DNA of 56,908 nt, from assembly GCA_030770425.1 (NCBI GenBank), contig JASJFT010000264.1, positions 1-56,908 of the forward strand, written 5' to 3'. Shown here in pieces: positions 42,351 through 54,375 of this stretch. Both the position numbers and the translations under genes were made by a program. Position 1 is the first letter of the stretch. Each line of letters starts with the position of its first letter. The notes under the pieces are model-generated. The model searched no databases, had not been told where the DNA came from, and was given only the letters and a program-made list of their open reading frames with translations. This stretch comes from Darksidea phi. Its lineage: Eukaryota > Ascomycota > Dothideomycetes > Pleosporales > Lentitheciaceae.

Positions 42351-42783
42351 CCTCTTAGGTATACTATATAGTAGTATATTTATTAATAAGTTAACTAAGC
42401 GCGTAATTATAGCGTATAATACGTATATACTAGTACTTATACTAATACTATTATTAGATAAGCTAGTTAAGCTTTTCTAAATAAATATAAGCTCTAGTAC
42501 TTATATAATATAAGTATTTACTACTTATAGATAATAATAAATACTTTATAAATTAACCTTTTTCTTTCTCTCTTCTCTAGAATAATATTATAATAGCTTA
42601 TATAAGTATTACCTTTTTCTTTAAGCTCTTTTTAAGCTCTTATTATAAGTTTCTTATAAATTAAATACTAACTATTTTATAGACTAGTACTTATTTCTAT
42701 ACTATTTATATATACGTTACTACTATTCGCTCTACTTATAACTTAGCTACTTTTAGCTATAGTTCTAGTTATCTATATCGCTT

Positions 42784-42811
42784 ATCTATATCTATATCTA
42801 TATCTATATCC
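42784..42811. repeat. 6-bp microsatellite
   Basis: About five copies of tatatc in a row, in the presumed 3' untranslated region of the copia element. Confidence 0.8.
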
Positions 42812-43243
42812 TCTCCCCTATTTATATCTAAGATATCTACTCCCTAAAGGGGTATTTCTAGAGTACTTCGAGTATACTCTTACTAGAGATATATAAGATT
42901 CGCGCTCGTAGGGTACTTTAAAGGGGAGTACTATAATTTATTAACTAATAGTACCCGGTACTAGTACTATACCTTTAGATATAGTTATCTTACGTTATAA
43001 GTTTTAGAAGTATATTAGTTACTATTATTATACTTATATTAATTATATTATAGTTCCTAAATAGCTCTATTATTTACCTAGTAGCTTACCGTAGCTATTA
43101 AGGCCCGTAATAAGTAGATAAGTTATATTTCTTAACTCTATATTAAGCTTCGTATATTATATTCTAGATTATACTAATATTATATAGAAGGTATACTAGC
43201 TTTAGACTATTATATATATACTACTCTCTTCTAGTACTAGCTT

Positions 43244-43283
43244 AGAGAAGAAGGAAAAAAAGGAGAAAGAGAAGAAAAAGAAG
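43244..43283. other. 40-base homopurine tract with GC-rich inverted repeats
   Basis: Bases 43244-43283 are all purines on the plus strand. They are followed by a GC-rich stretch with two direct copies of gagctcctag (from about 43306 and 43335) and complementary arms tcccctag / ctagggga (43298 and 43340). It lies in the copia 3' untranslated region, about 0.9 kb before the 3' LTR, where on the coding strand it is a pyrimidine tract, so it is not the usual polypurine primer. Its role is unknown. Confidence 0.6.
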
Positions 43284-43429
43284 TAGGGAGATAGTCTTCC
43301 CCTAGAGCTCCTAGTTTATTACTAGTAGGTTAAGGAGCTCCTAGGGGAGCTTATCGATCTTTTAGTTATTTAAGTTCTGGGGCTCCCTAGTAGAGCTAAG
43401 AAAGAATAAAGATTTCTTATAATCTTAAA

Positions 43430-46400
43430 TTATAAGCTCTTTTAACTAGTTATTCTTCTACTCTTTTCTATACTAATATATACTTAAATATTTAGTTACT
43501 TCTTAAAGTACTAGAATTATTATACTAGTAAGTACTTTATAAGTTTATCTATAGATATATTACTTATTTTTAAGTAGAGTACTTTAAACGTACTCTTAGT
43601 ATACTCTTAATATAGCTATATATTTTATATATCTACGTAGTATAGTTAGATAGTAATTCGCTTATTTTCCTTAATAACGAGCCGAATCGTCTACTAATTA
43701 TCGTAGAAGATCTACTATATAATACCTAGATTTAGGGTAAGTTCCTTAAAGAAATACTTAAGAGCTAGGAATTCCTTTATAATATACTCTAGGGCGAGTA
43801 GCTCGGCTTTAGTCGTAGAGGTAGTAATAGTAGGTTATCTTATAGCTTTCTATAGTATAGGTCCTTTAAAGAGTATAATAATATATCTATAAGATAATTA
43901 TCTTATCTTTAAATTATTTATAAATAAAGTATTCTCGTATATAAGGAGCTATACGTTATTATATCTACTATATTTAATATCTTTATATTACGTTCTATAT
44001 AGGTATATAATTATCTAGTTTACTACTATAAAGTACTCTTTACTTAGATTTATAAGATAGTATAATAGCTAGAAAGTTATAAATACTATATTAGGGCGTA
44101 GTATAATCGCTATATATAGAATTAATTCTATATACTCTTAGTATATCTTAATCTATAACTTTATTATCTCTTTTATTCTTTATAAGCTCTTCGTCTAAGA
44201 GTAGTATTATAGGAAAGCTCCCTATATTAGTAAGTAAGAACTTTTTTATAATCTTATTAATATATACGTCGTAGACTAGTTTAATTACTTAAGCTTTTCT
44301 ATTTCTAATTACTTATACTCCTAAGAACTACTTAATAGGGCTATAATCTTCTATTCTATACTTTATCTTAATCGACCTAAGGAGCGCTTACGTAGCTAGC
44401 TTATTTAATATATAATATACTATAAGTATATTATTTATATAGAATAGAATAAATATATACTACTTCTTATTAAAGAATAGGTACGACTCTTCTTTTAATA
44501 TCGTAAGCTCTAGATCCTTTAGAGCTTAGAAGAACTCTTTATACTATAGTAGTAGTAAGTTATATAGTCTATATAGTACTTAGTTAAGCTTAATATATTT
44601 ACTAGGTTCTTTAAAGCTATTAGAAAGCTTATAAAGTATATTAGATTAGTTATCCTAGTAAGCGTTTAGAAAGATTCTAACTATATCGAGCTAGTATATC
44701 TCTAGGTTAAACTATACTATAATTACTATTATTATACGAAAAGATTATATAGTAAGTATTATAGTATAAATTAACTAGATTAAATTCTTAGTCTAGAGGT
44801 TATTTTATATATAAATACGAGCTTTATACTTAATTAAGAATCTATTCTAATTAAGCTTATAGGTAAATACCTATTTAAGTAAGAATAGCCTTTATATTTA
44901 TCTCTTATATTCTACTACTTCCTATATATCTTTCTCTTTAAGTATTTATATTTTCTAATAAGCTACTTCTATAAATAACTTCTTATAAGAATATATATAT
45001 AGATTTCTTTATTTCCCTAGCTCTTTTAGTAGGTTATCGTAGTATTTATAATACTTTCTTAGAAGTATAGTAGCTATAATTATAAAGAGTAGAGTCTTAT
45101 ATTTTACTATTAACTTAAGCTTCTTATTTATAGGAACTTAATCTATAGAAGCTTTATTTAGAATATTATTTAGCTAATCTAGATTATTATCTATATTACT
45201 AAGTAGTATATATATTCTACTTCTATTACCCCTAAGTATATCTAAATTATTAGAATCTTACTCTCGTAATCTATAACTCGTACGTATAGGTAGTTCCTAG
45301 TTCTTCTTATTATATATACGTTTAGAGGGTTACTTAAATACTTTATCTATAGTATTAGAAGTTATACTACTAGGTTAAGAGGTATTTTCTATTATACTTT
45401 ATAGTACTAAAGCTAAAAAGCTAGATTCCTATAGTTCTACTTCTTTAGTATTATATCTTATACGGGGAATATAAAAATTATCTAAGAGACTTTAGCTCTT
45501 CTAGATATTAGATAATAACTTTAACTCTAGGCTTAGCTTAAGGGATATAAGTTTTATATACTTCTTATATATTATATATATTCTTAGTAATTTACTAACT
45601 ATACTTATCGCCCGTATAGTTATTAAGGTCCTCGTTTCCTAATTAAATAGCTAGCTATTTATCTAAGCTAGGTTCTAAAGTCTAGTACCTCTAAGTTACT
45701 TCTTAATTAACTATTAAGTTGCTATAGTACTTAATTACTCTTCTAACTACGTAGTAGATAGCTCTATAATCTTTCTTATATCTTAGTATTTACTATACTT
45801 ATTAAGAATATAAATAATTCTAACTACTTCTTTTTAGAGGATTATATTTATCTCCCTATCTTTATAGAAGAGTATTTTATTAAATATTATATTTCTCGTA
45901 GTAATTACCTAGTTAAGTATTAGGATCTATATTCTATAGATATTAGAAGCTTTATAACCTATTAAATATTTAATATAATTTTATAGAGTAATCTTAAAGC
46001 TTTTCTTATTATATTCTACTACGCGTTCTTAATTAAGTAGGTAAATATAATACCCGTACGTATATATATCGCTTTAATCTAGATATAAATCTTTTATTAT
46101 ATTTCTTATATACGCTAGTTTATAGTAATAAAAGTATTAATAGAACTAGGTATTTAATATCTTATTTAGGAAGCGTAGCTTATAAGTATAGAAAAGACTT
46201 ATATTATATAGCTATACTACTATATATACGATTTCTAGCTAGAGCTTTTTAGAAAGTTTTATATTACTTCTTATTTTTATTAATTTAGTAATTATCTCTT
46301 AGTTAGTATATTTTATACTATTATTAGGCTTATACGTATAGGTAGGAGAGAGCTTAATTTATATACCCTACTACTCTATCTAGAGCTTATATTAGAATTT

Positions 46401-48550
46401 TCCTTTTTATAAGAGTATTATAATATTATTATTCTACTATAGCTTAACTATTCTAAGCTTATATTATATATATACTAAGCTCTTAAATATCTATAGAACG
46501 CGTAGGATCTCTAGTAGTATCTTTTTAATTAGTATATCTACGAAAATCTTCCCGTTATAGTTATATTTTAGAACGATTATTTAGTATTCCCCTAATTATT
46601 CTAGTAGTATATCGAAGAGATTCTATATAATTCTCTAGAATAGGTAAGAAGAGTACTCTCTAAGATATTAAGAGATTACTTATATAATATATATAGTTAC
46701 GTAGTACTTATATTATAAGTATCTAGTTTCTTTAATTTATATATTCTATATATATTATATAAGTACTTATAATACTTATAGTTCTAGATATCCTACTCTT
46801 ATATACTATAGATTCTCTATACTTTACTTAAAGTATAATTACTAAGATTAGCGAAAGTTTACTATATTAATTAAGGATATAGTATAAATAGAGATAGGGT
46901 TATATTTAATAAATATTAAGTTATACTTATATAGGAGTATTATAAGTATAATACTCTTATCTATTAATCCTATATATAAGGAGTAGTCTAGTCTAAGATA
47001 CTAGACTTCTTTCTCCCTTAAGCGAGCTTCCGAGATAATATTAAGATAAAAACCTTTAATAACTATAATATTTTATAGTATTAAATCCTCTATATCCTTT
47101 TTCTAAGCTCTATTAAGTATATTTTTAATTAGTTAAGTATCTATCCTAGTAATTAGAAAGGCCTAAGTTTCTACCTTTACGTATTATATTTCTTAAACTT
47201 TCTTAAATAATCCTAGTATAAGTAGTTCTTATATATTTACTAGATATAAAGCTACTCTATTATTAAGTATAGTACTTTTAGAGAGAGGATAAGTATCGAA
47301 ATCTATAGTTATATAGATCCCTATAGACTTATTAAGAAGCTTTAGATTAATTATTACGACTTATATTTCTCCTAGATAGACTAAAGTATATACTCTATCT
47401 ACCTAATTTACTATACTTAGGAGCTTCTAGTCCTTAGATACTAGGTATTTTCTTATTTTTATAAATTTATCTAAGTTAAGTTATTCTAGAATCTTCTAAT
47501 ACTTGTTTAGATTAATTAGTATTCCTTCTCTAGTTACTACTACCTTAAGCCTTTTATATTTATCTACGCTCTACTTATATATTTTATATTTATTCTTTCT
47601 AGACTTTCTATATAGATAGATTCTAGTTTTATCTACTAGATATTAGTTCGAGTACTAGTTTAAAGACTAATCTAAGCGTCCCCCTAGTATCGTAAATATT
47701 CTAGGGTTACTATTAGAAGTTCTTAGAAAGTACTTTTAGATTATTATAATAAATATTTTCCTAATCTCGTCTAGGGTAAGCTACTTTATACTAAGTATAC
47801 TATTCTATATAACTTACTAGTATATTAATTAGACCTATTTTAGTATAAGCTTTAGAGTAATAATATCTAGAAAGTCTTAAATAATAAGCTATCCTTCTAT
47901 ATCTTCTAGTTTATATATTTTTACCTTAGTATATAAGAAGTACTATTTCTTATACTACTCTTTAGGTATATAAATACTCTACTTTATCTTTTTTAAGTAA
48001 GTATAGTACTCTACTTAAACTATATTTATAGTAAGCTCTAAAGATAAGGTAAACTTCTATTTTAGTATATATATTAGCTCTTATAATATAATATACTTTT
48101 AAGATATAAACTCTATTATAGCTAGTCTAAGTAATTTAGATATAACGATTCTATTTATCTAGTTTTAGAGTATCTAGAGGTATATCCCCTATACTATCTA
48201 ATTACTTAAAAGGACTTGGTACTTATTAAGTCTCTATTAGTATAGTATATCTAGGGTAATTAGACTTACGTCGCTTCTACTCTTATTACTAGTAATCGAC
48301 TCTATTATAGAGAGTATTAGAATAGTATCTACTAGATTTAGAGCGTTCTTACCTTTTAGATTAATCTAGTCCTATAGCCCTTTATTAATTATATAAAACT
48401 AGAGCTAGATATACTAGTACGGCTACGTACTATAATTATATAGTTAGTACGGTTCTATAAATAGGGCTTCGCTTATAACTCTTTAAAAGGAGAGGTCCTA
48501 GGTATAAGAAGGTATAATATAAGAATAATTAGATTAACTAAGTAGCTACT
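43430..48550 (-). pseudogene. copia Gag-Pol polyprotein, decayed
   Basis: Known copia order is Gag, protease, integrase, reverse transcriptase, RNase H. Read on the minus strand, the integrase C-terminal part is clear at 45870-45970 (YLIGYKASNIYRI, then VITTRNIIFNK, matching the family pattern GY...NIYRIW...V..TRDV.F). Reverse transcriptase follows at 45027-44370, with KYKARI, LDIVRIFLNA, LYRLYN (family LYGLKQ) and YINNI at 44427-44441 for the YVDDI active site: both catalytic Asp codons now read Asn. RNase H is at 43870-43500: STTKAELLALE, FYDN followed by two stops and TIRLV, and KISNISIDKLIKYL for the family ADGLTK. The frame ends near 43430. The Gag and protease parts (about 46.9-48.55 kb) were not traced. 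Stops are TAA/TAG at Gln/Trp positions, and I saw no frameshift in the traced parts. Confidence 0.88.
46678..46764. repeat. Perfect 19-bp inverted repeat
   Basis: acttatataatatatatag (46678-46696) and its exact complement ctatatatattatataagt (46746-46764) are separated by 49 bases within the copia integrase region. The arms are almost pure A/T, so chance is possible in this composition. Confidence 0.6.
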
Positions 48551-48594
48551 TACTAGCTCTTTTAAGTATATAGGAAGAATAGTTCTATATTTTT

Positions 48595-48613
48595 AAAGTA
48601 TTAGGCTTATAAC
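48595..48613 (-). other. copia primer-binding site, half-tRNA type
   Basis: Directly inside the 5' LTR the minus strand reads gttataagcctaatacttt. Undoing RIP gives GTTATGAGCCCA..., which is complementary to the anticodon arm of initiator tRNA-Met (loop CAU). Several copia elements prime from such a cleaved initiator tRNA-Met half. The position next to the LTR end supports this; the tRNA match is from general knowledge, not from a search. Confidence 0.55.
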
Positions 48614-48804
48614 TATAGAGGAAAGAAGAGAGCTTACTAGAGCTACTTAGGAGTAAATTAAGAGAAAGATTACTATTTATTATAATAGAGAGCTCGGCTC
48701 TCCCTATATAGATTTATTAGAGTATAGGGATAATACTTCTCTAGTCTATTAGAACTTAGGAATAGTTATTCCCGAATACTACGTAGCTTAGGTATTACGA
48801 TATA
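48614..48804 (-). repeat. copia 5' LTR
   Basis: It is 191 bp and pairs with 42160-42350. On the minus strand it begins tatatcgtaatacc and ends near ctctata, so TG...CA ends are implied. It is less mutated than the left LTR in its last 40 bases, where it keeps CCCG and ACG while the partner has T and A. Confidence 0.9.
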
Positions 48805-48959
48805 GTAGTATAGCTTAAGCTAGAATACTTATTATTATCTTATTCTCTAGAAGGTTTAATTCTAGATATAAAATAAAATCTTATTCTATCTATAGATACT
48901 AAACTTATAAAGATATTAAAAAAACTTCTCTATTAAAATCTATAGTCTTATTCCTATTA

Positions 48960-50098
48960 TAATAAGAGATCTTAATACTATTCCTAAACTTCTTTAAATT
49001 TACATTTCTATTCTTATATTAAGCTATCCCTTTTTATATATATACTCCGTAGAAGCTATTATTTATTTTTTTCTTTAAGTTAATTAGGATTAGTAACTTT
49101 AAAAAATATATCTTTAAACTCTAAAGCCTTCCTAAACGCCTAAAGGAATTAGAAAAAGTTAGCCTTCTCTTTCTTATCTATTAATATCGTTACCGTAAAC
49201 TTTATTATAAGATACCTTAGCTACGTCCTTCGTTTAGCGAGTATATAGATAAAGTTTAGTAAAATTAAGTATTTAATATACTTATAATCTTTAAGATCTA
49301 TATAAATCTTAATATTATTAATATATTAAAGTATATTTCTACCGAGTAATCGAAGAAATATAGATATATTTTAATTCTATTTCGAGTATTATATAAGGTA
49401 GTAATCCTAGCCGTTCTAATTATAAAAGTTATTATTAATACTTAAGTCGTCTTTATATTTAAGTCTAAGTAGCTTCGTTCTATATATTAGACTTATAGCT
49501 TCTTTATAGACCTATTTATTAACTATAAGAAGCCCTATACTACTCCCTTTAAGTAAATATTAAGAAAAGAGTCCTAAAAATAGAGGAAATACGTTCTTAT
49601 AAATTATATTTTGAATCTCCCCTAGAAGTTTAAGTAGCTTAGACTACCTTTTAAATAGATAGTTATTATAGTATTATTATTAGTCTTATATATCTATATA
49701 GATAAATAGTCGTCTATATTAATATTTATATATAAGTATTACTATATATTAAATTTAAAGAGAATAGGTTTTTCGAATACTATATTATAATTAGACCGTA
49801 TACTTCTATAAAAATAGTAGTACTATACTAAAGTACTACTTATATTCTATAATATATAATTTCTTCTTCTTACTTAACTTAGATATATATAATTACTCTT
49901 CGACTATTTAAGTATTTACTAGATTTTTACTAAGTAGAGGGCTAAAACTAGACTAAATCTCTCTATTAGGTCGTTCTCGTATCTTTATTCTATAGAGCGA
50001 AGAAGGAGTATAAATTAAAATAGGAGGTAGATAAAGGGTATAGAAGAAAGATAGTAGATAATCTTAAAGTAGTAATTACGAGTAAATATAAAGATCTT
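48960..50098 (-). repeat. Repeat B, copy 1 (decayed internal region of an LTR element)
   Basis: The reverse complement matches 55110-56245 over more than 1.1 kb, mostly with transitions and a few small indels. Exact runs include ctttaagatctatataaatc and ctaagctacttaaacttcta. It begins right beside family A copy 4, so A and B form one element with B next to the 5' LTR. The copia element interrupts B at 48804. On the minus strand at 49.1-49.35 kb both copies share a protein-like frame (IYIDLKDY, IDKKEKANFF / IDKKDKISFL, FFKVTNPN / YFKVINPK), which from its place next to the 5' LTR could be Gag, although thumb-region features of a polymerase are not excluded. Confidence 0.75.
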
Positions 50099-50099
50099 T

Positions 50100-50232
50100 A
50101 TATATTATAATATATTATTATAAGAATATAGATATAAAGAACTAAGTTAATTATAATAGCTCTATAAAAGAGCCGCTTATATATATATATATAAGAAGTA
50201 TATATAGGATTAGCTATATAAGCTAGTCTAAT
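50100..50232 (-). repeat. Repeat family A, copy 4: right flank of the nested element
   Basis: On the minus strand it starts tattagactagcttatatag, like copy 1, and contains gagctattataattaactta. It is in the same orientation as copy 3 at 41751-41924. Repeat B starts directly at its end, so it is best read as the 5' LTR of the A/B element. Confidence 0.65.
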
Positions 50233-50544
50233 ATTATATATATAATATATCTAGGCTACTAGTAATACTTTATAGATTAAAGTATAGTAGAGCTTATTAT
50301 TTAGACTAGGGGTTCGTATTAGCTTTATATAATAGGGGAAAGAAAAGAGAAATAAGATAGGAAAATATATATCTAAAATTTAAAACTAGATACTTTCTAG
50401 TAGGGATTCTATCTAGGTAGAGATATAGATAAGGTATAGATTATATATTATAGACTTTATACTAGAAATAGCTTTTATTTAAACTAAGATATATAGTAAA
50501 ATATAACTATTAGATCTAGAAGCTATAGTAGGACGTAATTATAG

Positions 50545-50665
50545 CTTATAGGTATACTTTAGTAAGAGATATAGATACTAGTAGCTTCTACTCTAGAAGA
50601 TAAGAGTTCGAGTCTACCTTATATAATAATAGCGCGGATAGGTAGCTTATATAAAGAAGTAAGGG
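50545..50665 (+). repeat. tRNA-like SINE-like repeat, copy 1
   Basis: It contains gttcgagtc at 50606-50614, a full match to the polymerase III B box, and tagtaagag at 50560, a possible A box, at tRNA-like spacing. Downstream it shares the tail cttatataataatagcgcg with copy 3. A tRNA cloverleaf cannot be drawn well after RIP. It is the only copy whose B box kept the CG. Confidence 0.55.
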
Positions 50666-50779
50666 GATAGTATAAGTTTATATAATCTCTCTTTTAAGAA
50701 TAAGCTCCTATCTATTATAGAAATATAGATAAGTATCTTTTAGTAAAAATAATAGTTTAGATATATTAAGCTTATAGGG

Positions 50780-50895
50780 AAACTATATCTTTTTTTAATA
50801 GAAGTAAGTCTACCTCTTTATATTCTAATTATATAAGGTAGACTTAAATCTCTTATCTCTTTCTAAGGTATATATAATAGCTAACCCCTTTTATA
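50780..50895 (-). repeat. tRNA-like SINE-like repeat, copy 2
   Basis: On the minus strand, agagatttaagtctacctta (B box atttaagtc at 50841-50849) is followed by tataattagaat, matching copy 1 after C to T changes. It lies head to head with copy 1, about 0.2 kb away. Ends are uncertain. Confidence 0.4.
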
Positions 50896-53800
50896 ATAAT
50901 AGGGTTTCCTATTAGTTTAGAGGGTACTATATTATATAATCTATACTACTAATATATACGAGTATATTAGTAGAAATAAGAACCTAGCTATAGTACTATA
51001 TAATAGTATTACTAAAGACTAAGATAATAGAAGATTAATTAGTAAAGACGTCGTCGTAGATAGGTAAGAAGGTATAGTAGAGGATTACTTCTTCCTCTTA
51101 TATAAAGATCTATAATACAGCCTATACTAGGATAGTATAAGAGAATTAAATAAATAGTTAGTTAATCTACTATAGGGCTCTTCTACTAATATATAGCTAT
51201 CGTTTAAGATATACTAGGATTTTTATTATAGGCTACTAAAGAATACCTTATAAGTAAGTCTATAAGCTAGTAGATTATTAATATTACTCTACTACTTAGT
51301 ACTAGTATTTATACTACTCTATCTAGCTCTAGAATATATATTATTTTAATAGAAGTTTAGTAGATAGCTTCTAATTAATTAGCTATAATATCTCTCCTCT
51401 AAGAGTCCTTCTAGATACTAGGAGTATAATTAAAGTATAATATAAGAGTACCTTACTAGAATAAGTATTAGGTCGTTTATTTAAATTCTATAGTACTACC
51501 TTAAGACTTAAGCTAGCTACTACTAAAGTAGGAACTATTCTTACTAATCTATATTATAGACTCTAAGTATATAGATATATTAGTTCTATTTTATAGAGAA
51601 AGCTTCGACTTATTAATACTTTAAGTAGAAGTATAGATACTACTAGTCGATTTAACCTACGAAGTTAATATCTATTCTATCTATAAGAAAAAGCTTAGTA
51701 TTATTAGAGTTATAGTAATAATATATAGATATATAAGTTATATCTATATTATTAGAAAGTCTTAATTAATTATATTAGATTTACTATTCTAAGTATATCT
51801 TAAAGGAGGTAGATATTAATAAGATATAGGCTATAAACCCTTAAGAGTCTATACGTATATACTATAATATAATCGAATCTAAAGAGTATATATTTTACTA
51901 TAGATTATATTTAAGAAGTTTCCTTTTAGGACTAGTCTTACTATATCTTTTTACTTATAATATCTACTACGAATAGAAGTAACTTAGTATATTAGAATAT
52001 AATACGTATATCTTAATCTTAAAGGTAGTACTTACTAAGCTATTAGAGTATATTTTATATAAGAAATATTTAATTTAGTTATATTAATATATATTATATT
52101 AGTTAATTCTTAATTACCCTATATATCGATTTAATCTAGCTCGTTATAGCCGTAGCTACTATAATCTTTATTTATTATTTTAAAAGTATATATTCGCCCG
52201 TAAGCCTATTAAATTAATAATAACTATTAAGAAGTAAGTATTAAATACTTTAGAAAGTCTACTATAGAATAAAACCTAATATAGGGTCTAGATATATCTA
52301 ACTATAGTATCTTTAGGACTTATAAGTTTATCTAATCTTAATACTTATACTAGAAACCTTATTTAAAGTATAAAACTAAAGACGCCGGCTATAATTACTA
52401 TAAACGACTTTAAAAGGAAATATTCGATATCTTAACTAAGAAATAGAAAGGTATATAGCTCCTATAGATATAACTATATAAGGAATTAAAAGACTTATTA
52501 AAGAATTATACTATTCTAAGTACTCTTCGATACTTTTAGAAACTTATAAAATCGAAAATTTAGTTATAATATAAGACTAAGTAAATAAGTTATAGATTCT
52601 CTATAATTCTTAAGATAGTATAGAAGTAAGTAGAGCGAGCTAGTAGTAGATATAAGTATAGGTAGAAAAGATACTAATAACTATATATATTACTTAATTA
52701 GATAGTAATAGTATAATTATTCTATAAAATAGTAGAGTCTAAGATCTAAAGAAAGCTATACGAGGGGGAAGGCTTTAGGAATATAATATAGAATTTTCTA
52801 CTAATATTTTACTTTTTATATATTTCTATAAATACTTAATACTTTAGACTTATATAATAACGTCTAACTAGATAATTAAAGTCCTAGTTTATAAGATTTT
52901 CTCTTAGTAGCTTTATTATTATATAGTAACTTAGTCTAAAGCCCTTCTTTATTCCTATTAACTTAGTAGACTACTCTTTAGAGGTAATAAGTACCTTATT
53001 TATTATAAAATTATTAATATCTTATCTCTAATTATTATTAATATATAATATAGAGGAGTAAGAAAAGTAAAGTTTATTCGACTTAGCTCCGCGCGAGCTT
53101 ATAGAATAAGTAGTACTTTATTACTAAGTTCTAGACTATATAGATAAAGAGTATAATTCTAGAAATTAACTAGAAGTTAGATAAATAGTAAGAACTCTAA
53201 GTATTATTTATTATTACTTACTTACTTTAAATAATAAAGCTTAATTTAGGTACTACGTTTCTCTATACTACCTTAAGTAAATTACTATAATATTACTATT
53301 TTAAAATCTAAATAACTAATTAATACTTTATATTTACCGCTAATATAGTATACTATAATACTATCTTTAGTATTTAAGTATAGTAGTTACCTTTATTCTT
53401 TCCTACCTATACTAGTAGCTATACTTATTACTAAGCGATTTCTAGGTAGTTACTTCTAAAAACTAGCTAAGAATAGATTATAAAATAATTCTATTCTTAA
53501 AATTAGTAATATTATCTTTCTATATCGTAGTCTACTAGATAGCTTATTTTTAGTTTAGGGGATAGTCGTAAAGAAGGACTAGCTAAAAGTAGAAAATAAG
53601 TATAGATATATATAATATTATACGATTACCTAGAATAAAACTACTTATAATTAAACTACTTCTCTTTAATTTAATTAGACCGACTATAAATTTAAAGTAA
53701 TTTAATTTATTCGTTATAATATTCTATTAGATATATATACTATAAAATCTTCGAGTCTTATTATAGGATATACTTTTAATATAAGTCTAAACTTAGTTTT

Positions 53801-54262
53801 TATCTTTTTAAAACCTCTTTTAGTCCTATAAATATATAATTCTATTATTAATATACCGAAGTTTTTCTTTTAATTAAGTTTAGTACTATTATTTATATAT
53901 TAGACGATCTTATAGTTATCTAACTCGAAGATAGAAAATCTAATTTAGTTTATTACTTTTATTATATACTAGACTTATAATTATTCCTTTAAATTATAAA
54001 AAATTTAATAGTAAAGAGAGAAGAGGTAGTAATACTATTTAGTTACGCGGCTATAATAGAAGGACTATAGATTAATATCTACGCTTAGTTTAGTTAATAG
54101 GAGATAAGGTAGATCTTAATAGTCTTAATATTATAGTATATTATTCTTTAATATATACTTTCTTTATACCCCCTACTAGCTAGGGAGGTATAATATAGAA
54201 CTTATAATTACCCTCTTATCTACATTTCCGTAGTAGGTAGGAGCTAATTTCTAGAAAAAAAA
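50896..54262. other. Decayed DNA, no feature recognised
   Basis: AT-rich RIP-mutated sequence between two groups of tRNA-like repeats. Residual CpA are at 51118 and 54223. No domain or terminal repeat was recognised. Confidence 0.5.
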
Positions 54263-54375
54263 GATTATATAAGTTACTATCCGCGTTATTACTATATAAG
54301 ATAGACTTAAACCCCTTATCTTCTATAATACTAGTTAATTATTATAGCCTAGTACTTCTATAATAATAGAGTTTT
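54263..54375 (-). repeat. tRNA-like SINE-like repeat, copy 3
   Basis: On the minus strand gaagataaggggtttaagtc (B box at 54304-54312) is followed by tatcttatatagtaataacg, then cggatag and acttatata. Copy 1 has the same order with its own substitutions. An A-box-like actaggctataat lies about 50 bases before the B box. Confidence 0.55.

Larger units (their letters stand above)
42160..48804 (-). mobile_element. Ty1/copia LTR retrotransposon, RIP-inactivated
   Basis: A complete element of 6645 bp: two direct 191-bp LTRs at its ends, a primer-binding-like site inside the right LTR, and integrase, reverse transcriptase and RNase H remains in the order expected for Ty1/copia when read on the minus strand. 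The 5' LTR is therefore at 48614-48804 and the 3' LTR at 42160-42350. Flanks read atagta before 42160 and gtagta after 48804, a possible 6-bp target duplication with one transition; copia elements usually make 5 bp, so this is not certain. It is inserted in repeat B, whose right part continues at 48805. Every coding domain is full of TAA/TAG, so the element cannot move by itself. Confidence 0.9.

Noticed and set aside
49080..49360. The repeat B frame as a gypsy reverse transcriptase/RNase H.
   Set aside because: Some residues fit the region after the polymerase, but the order of motifs is wrong and it lies next to the presumed 5' LTR, where Gag is expected.
53895..53925. Plus-strand YILDDLIVI, resembling a gypsy YLDDI motif.
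   Set aside because: Two frames look equally protein-like here and neither carries the neighbouring polymerase motifs.
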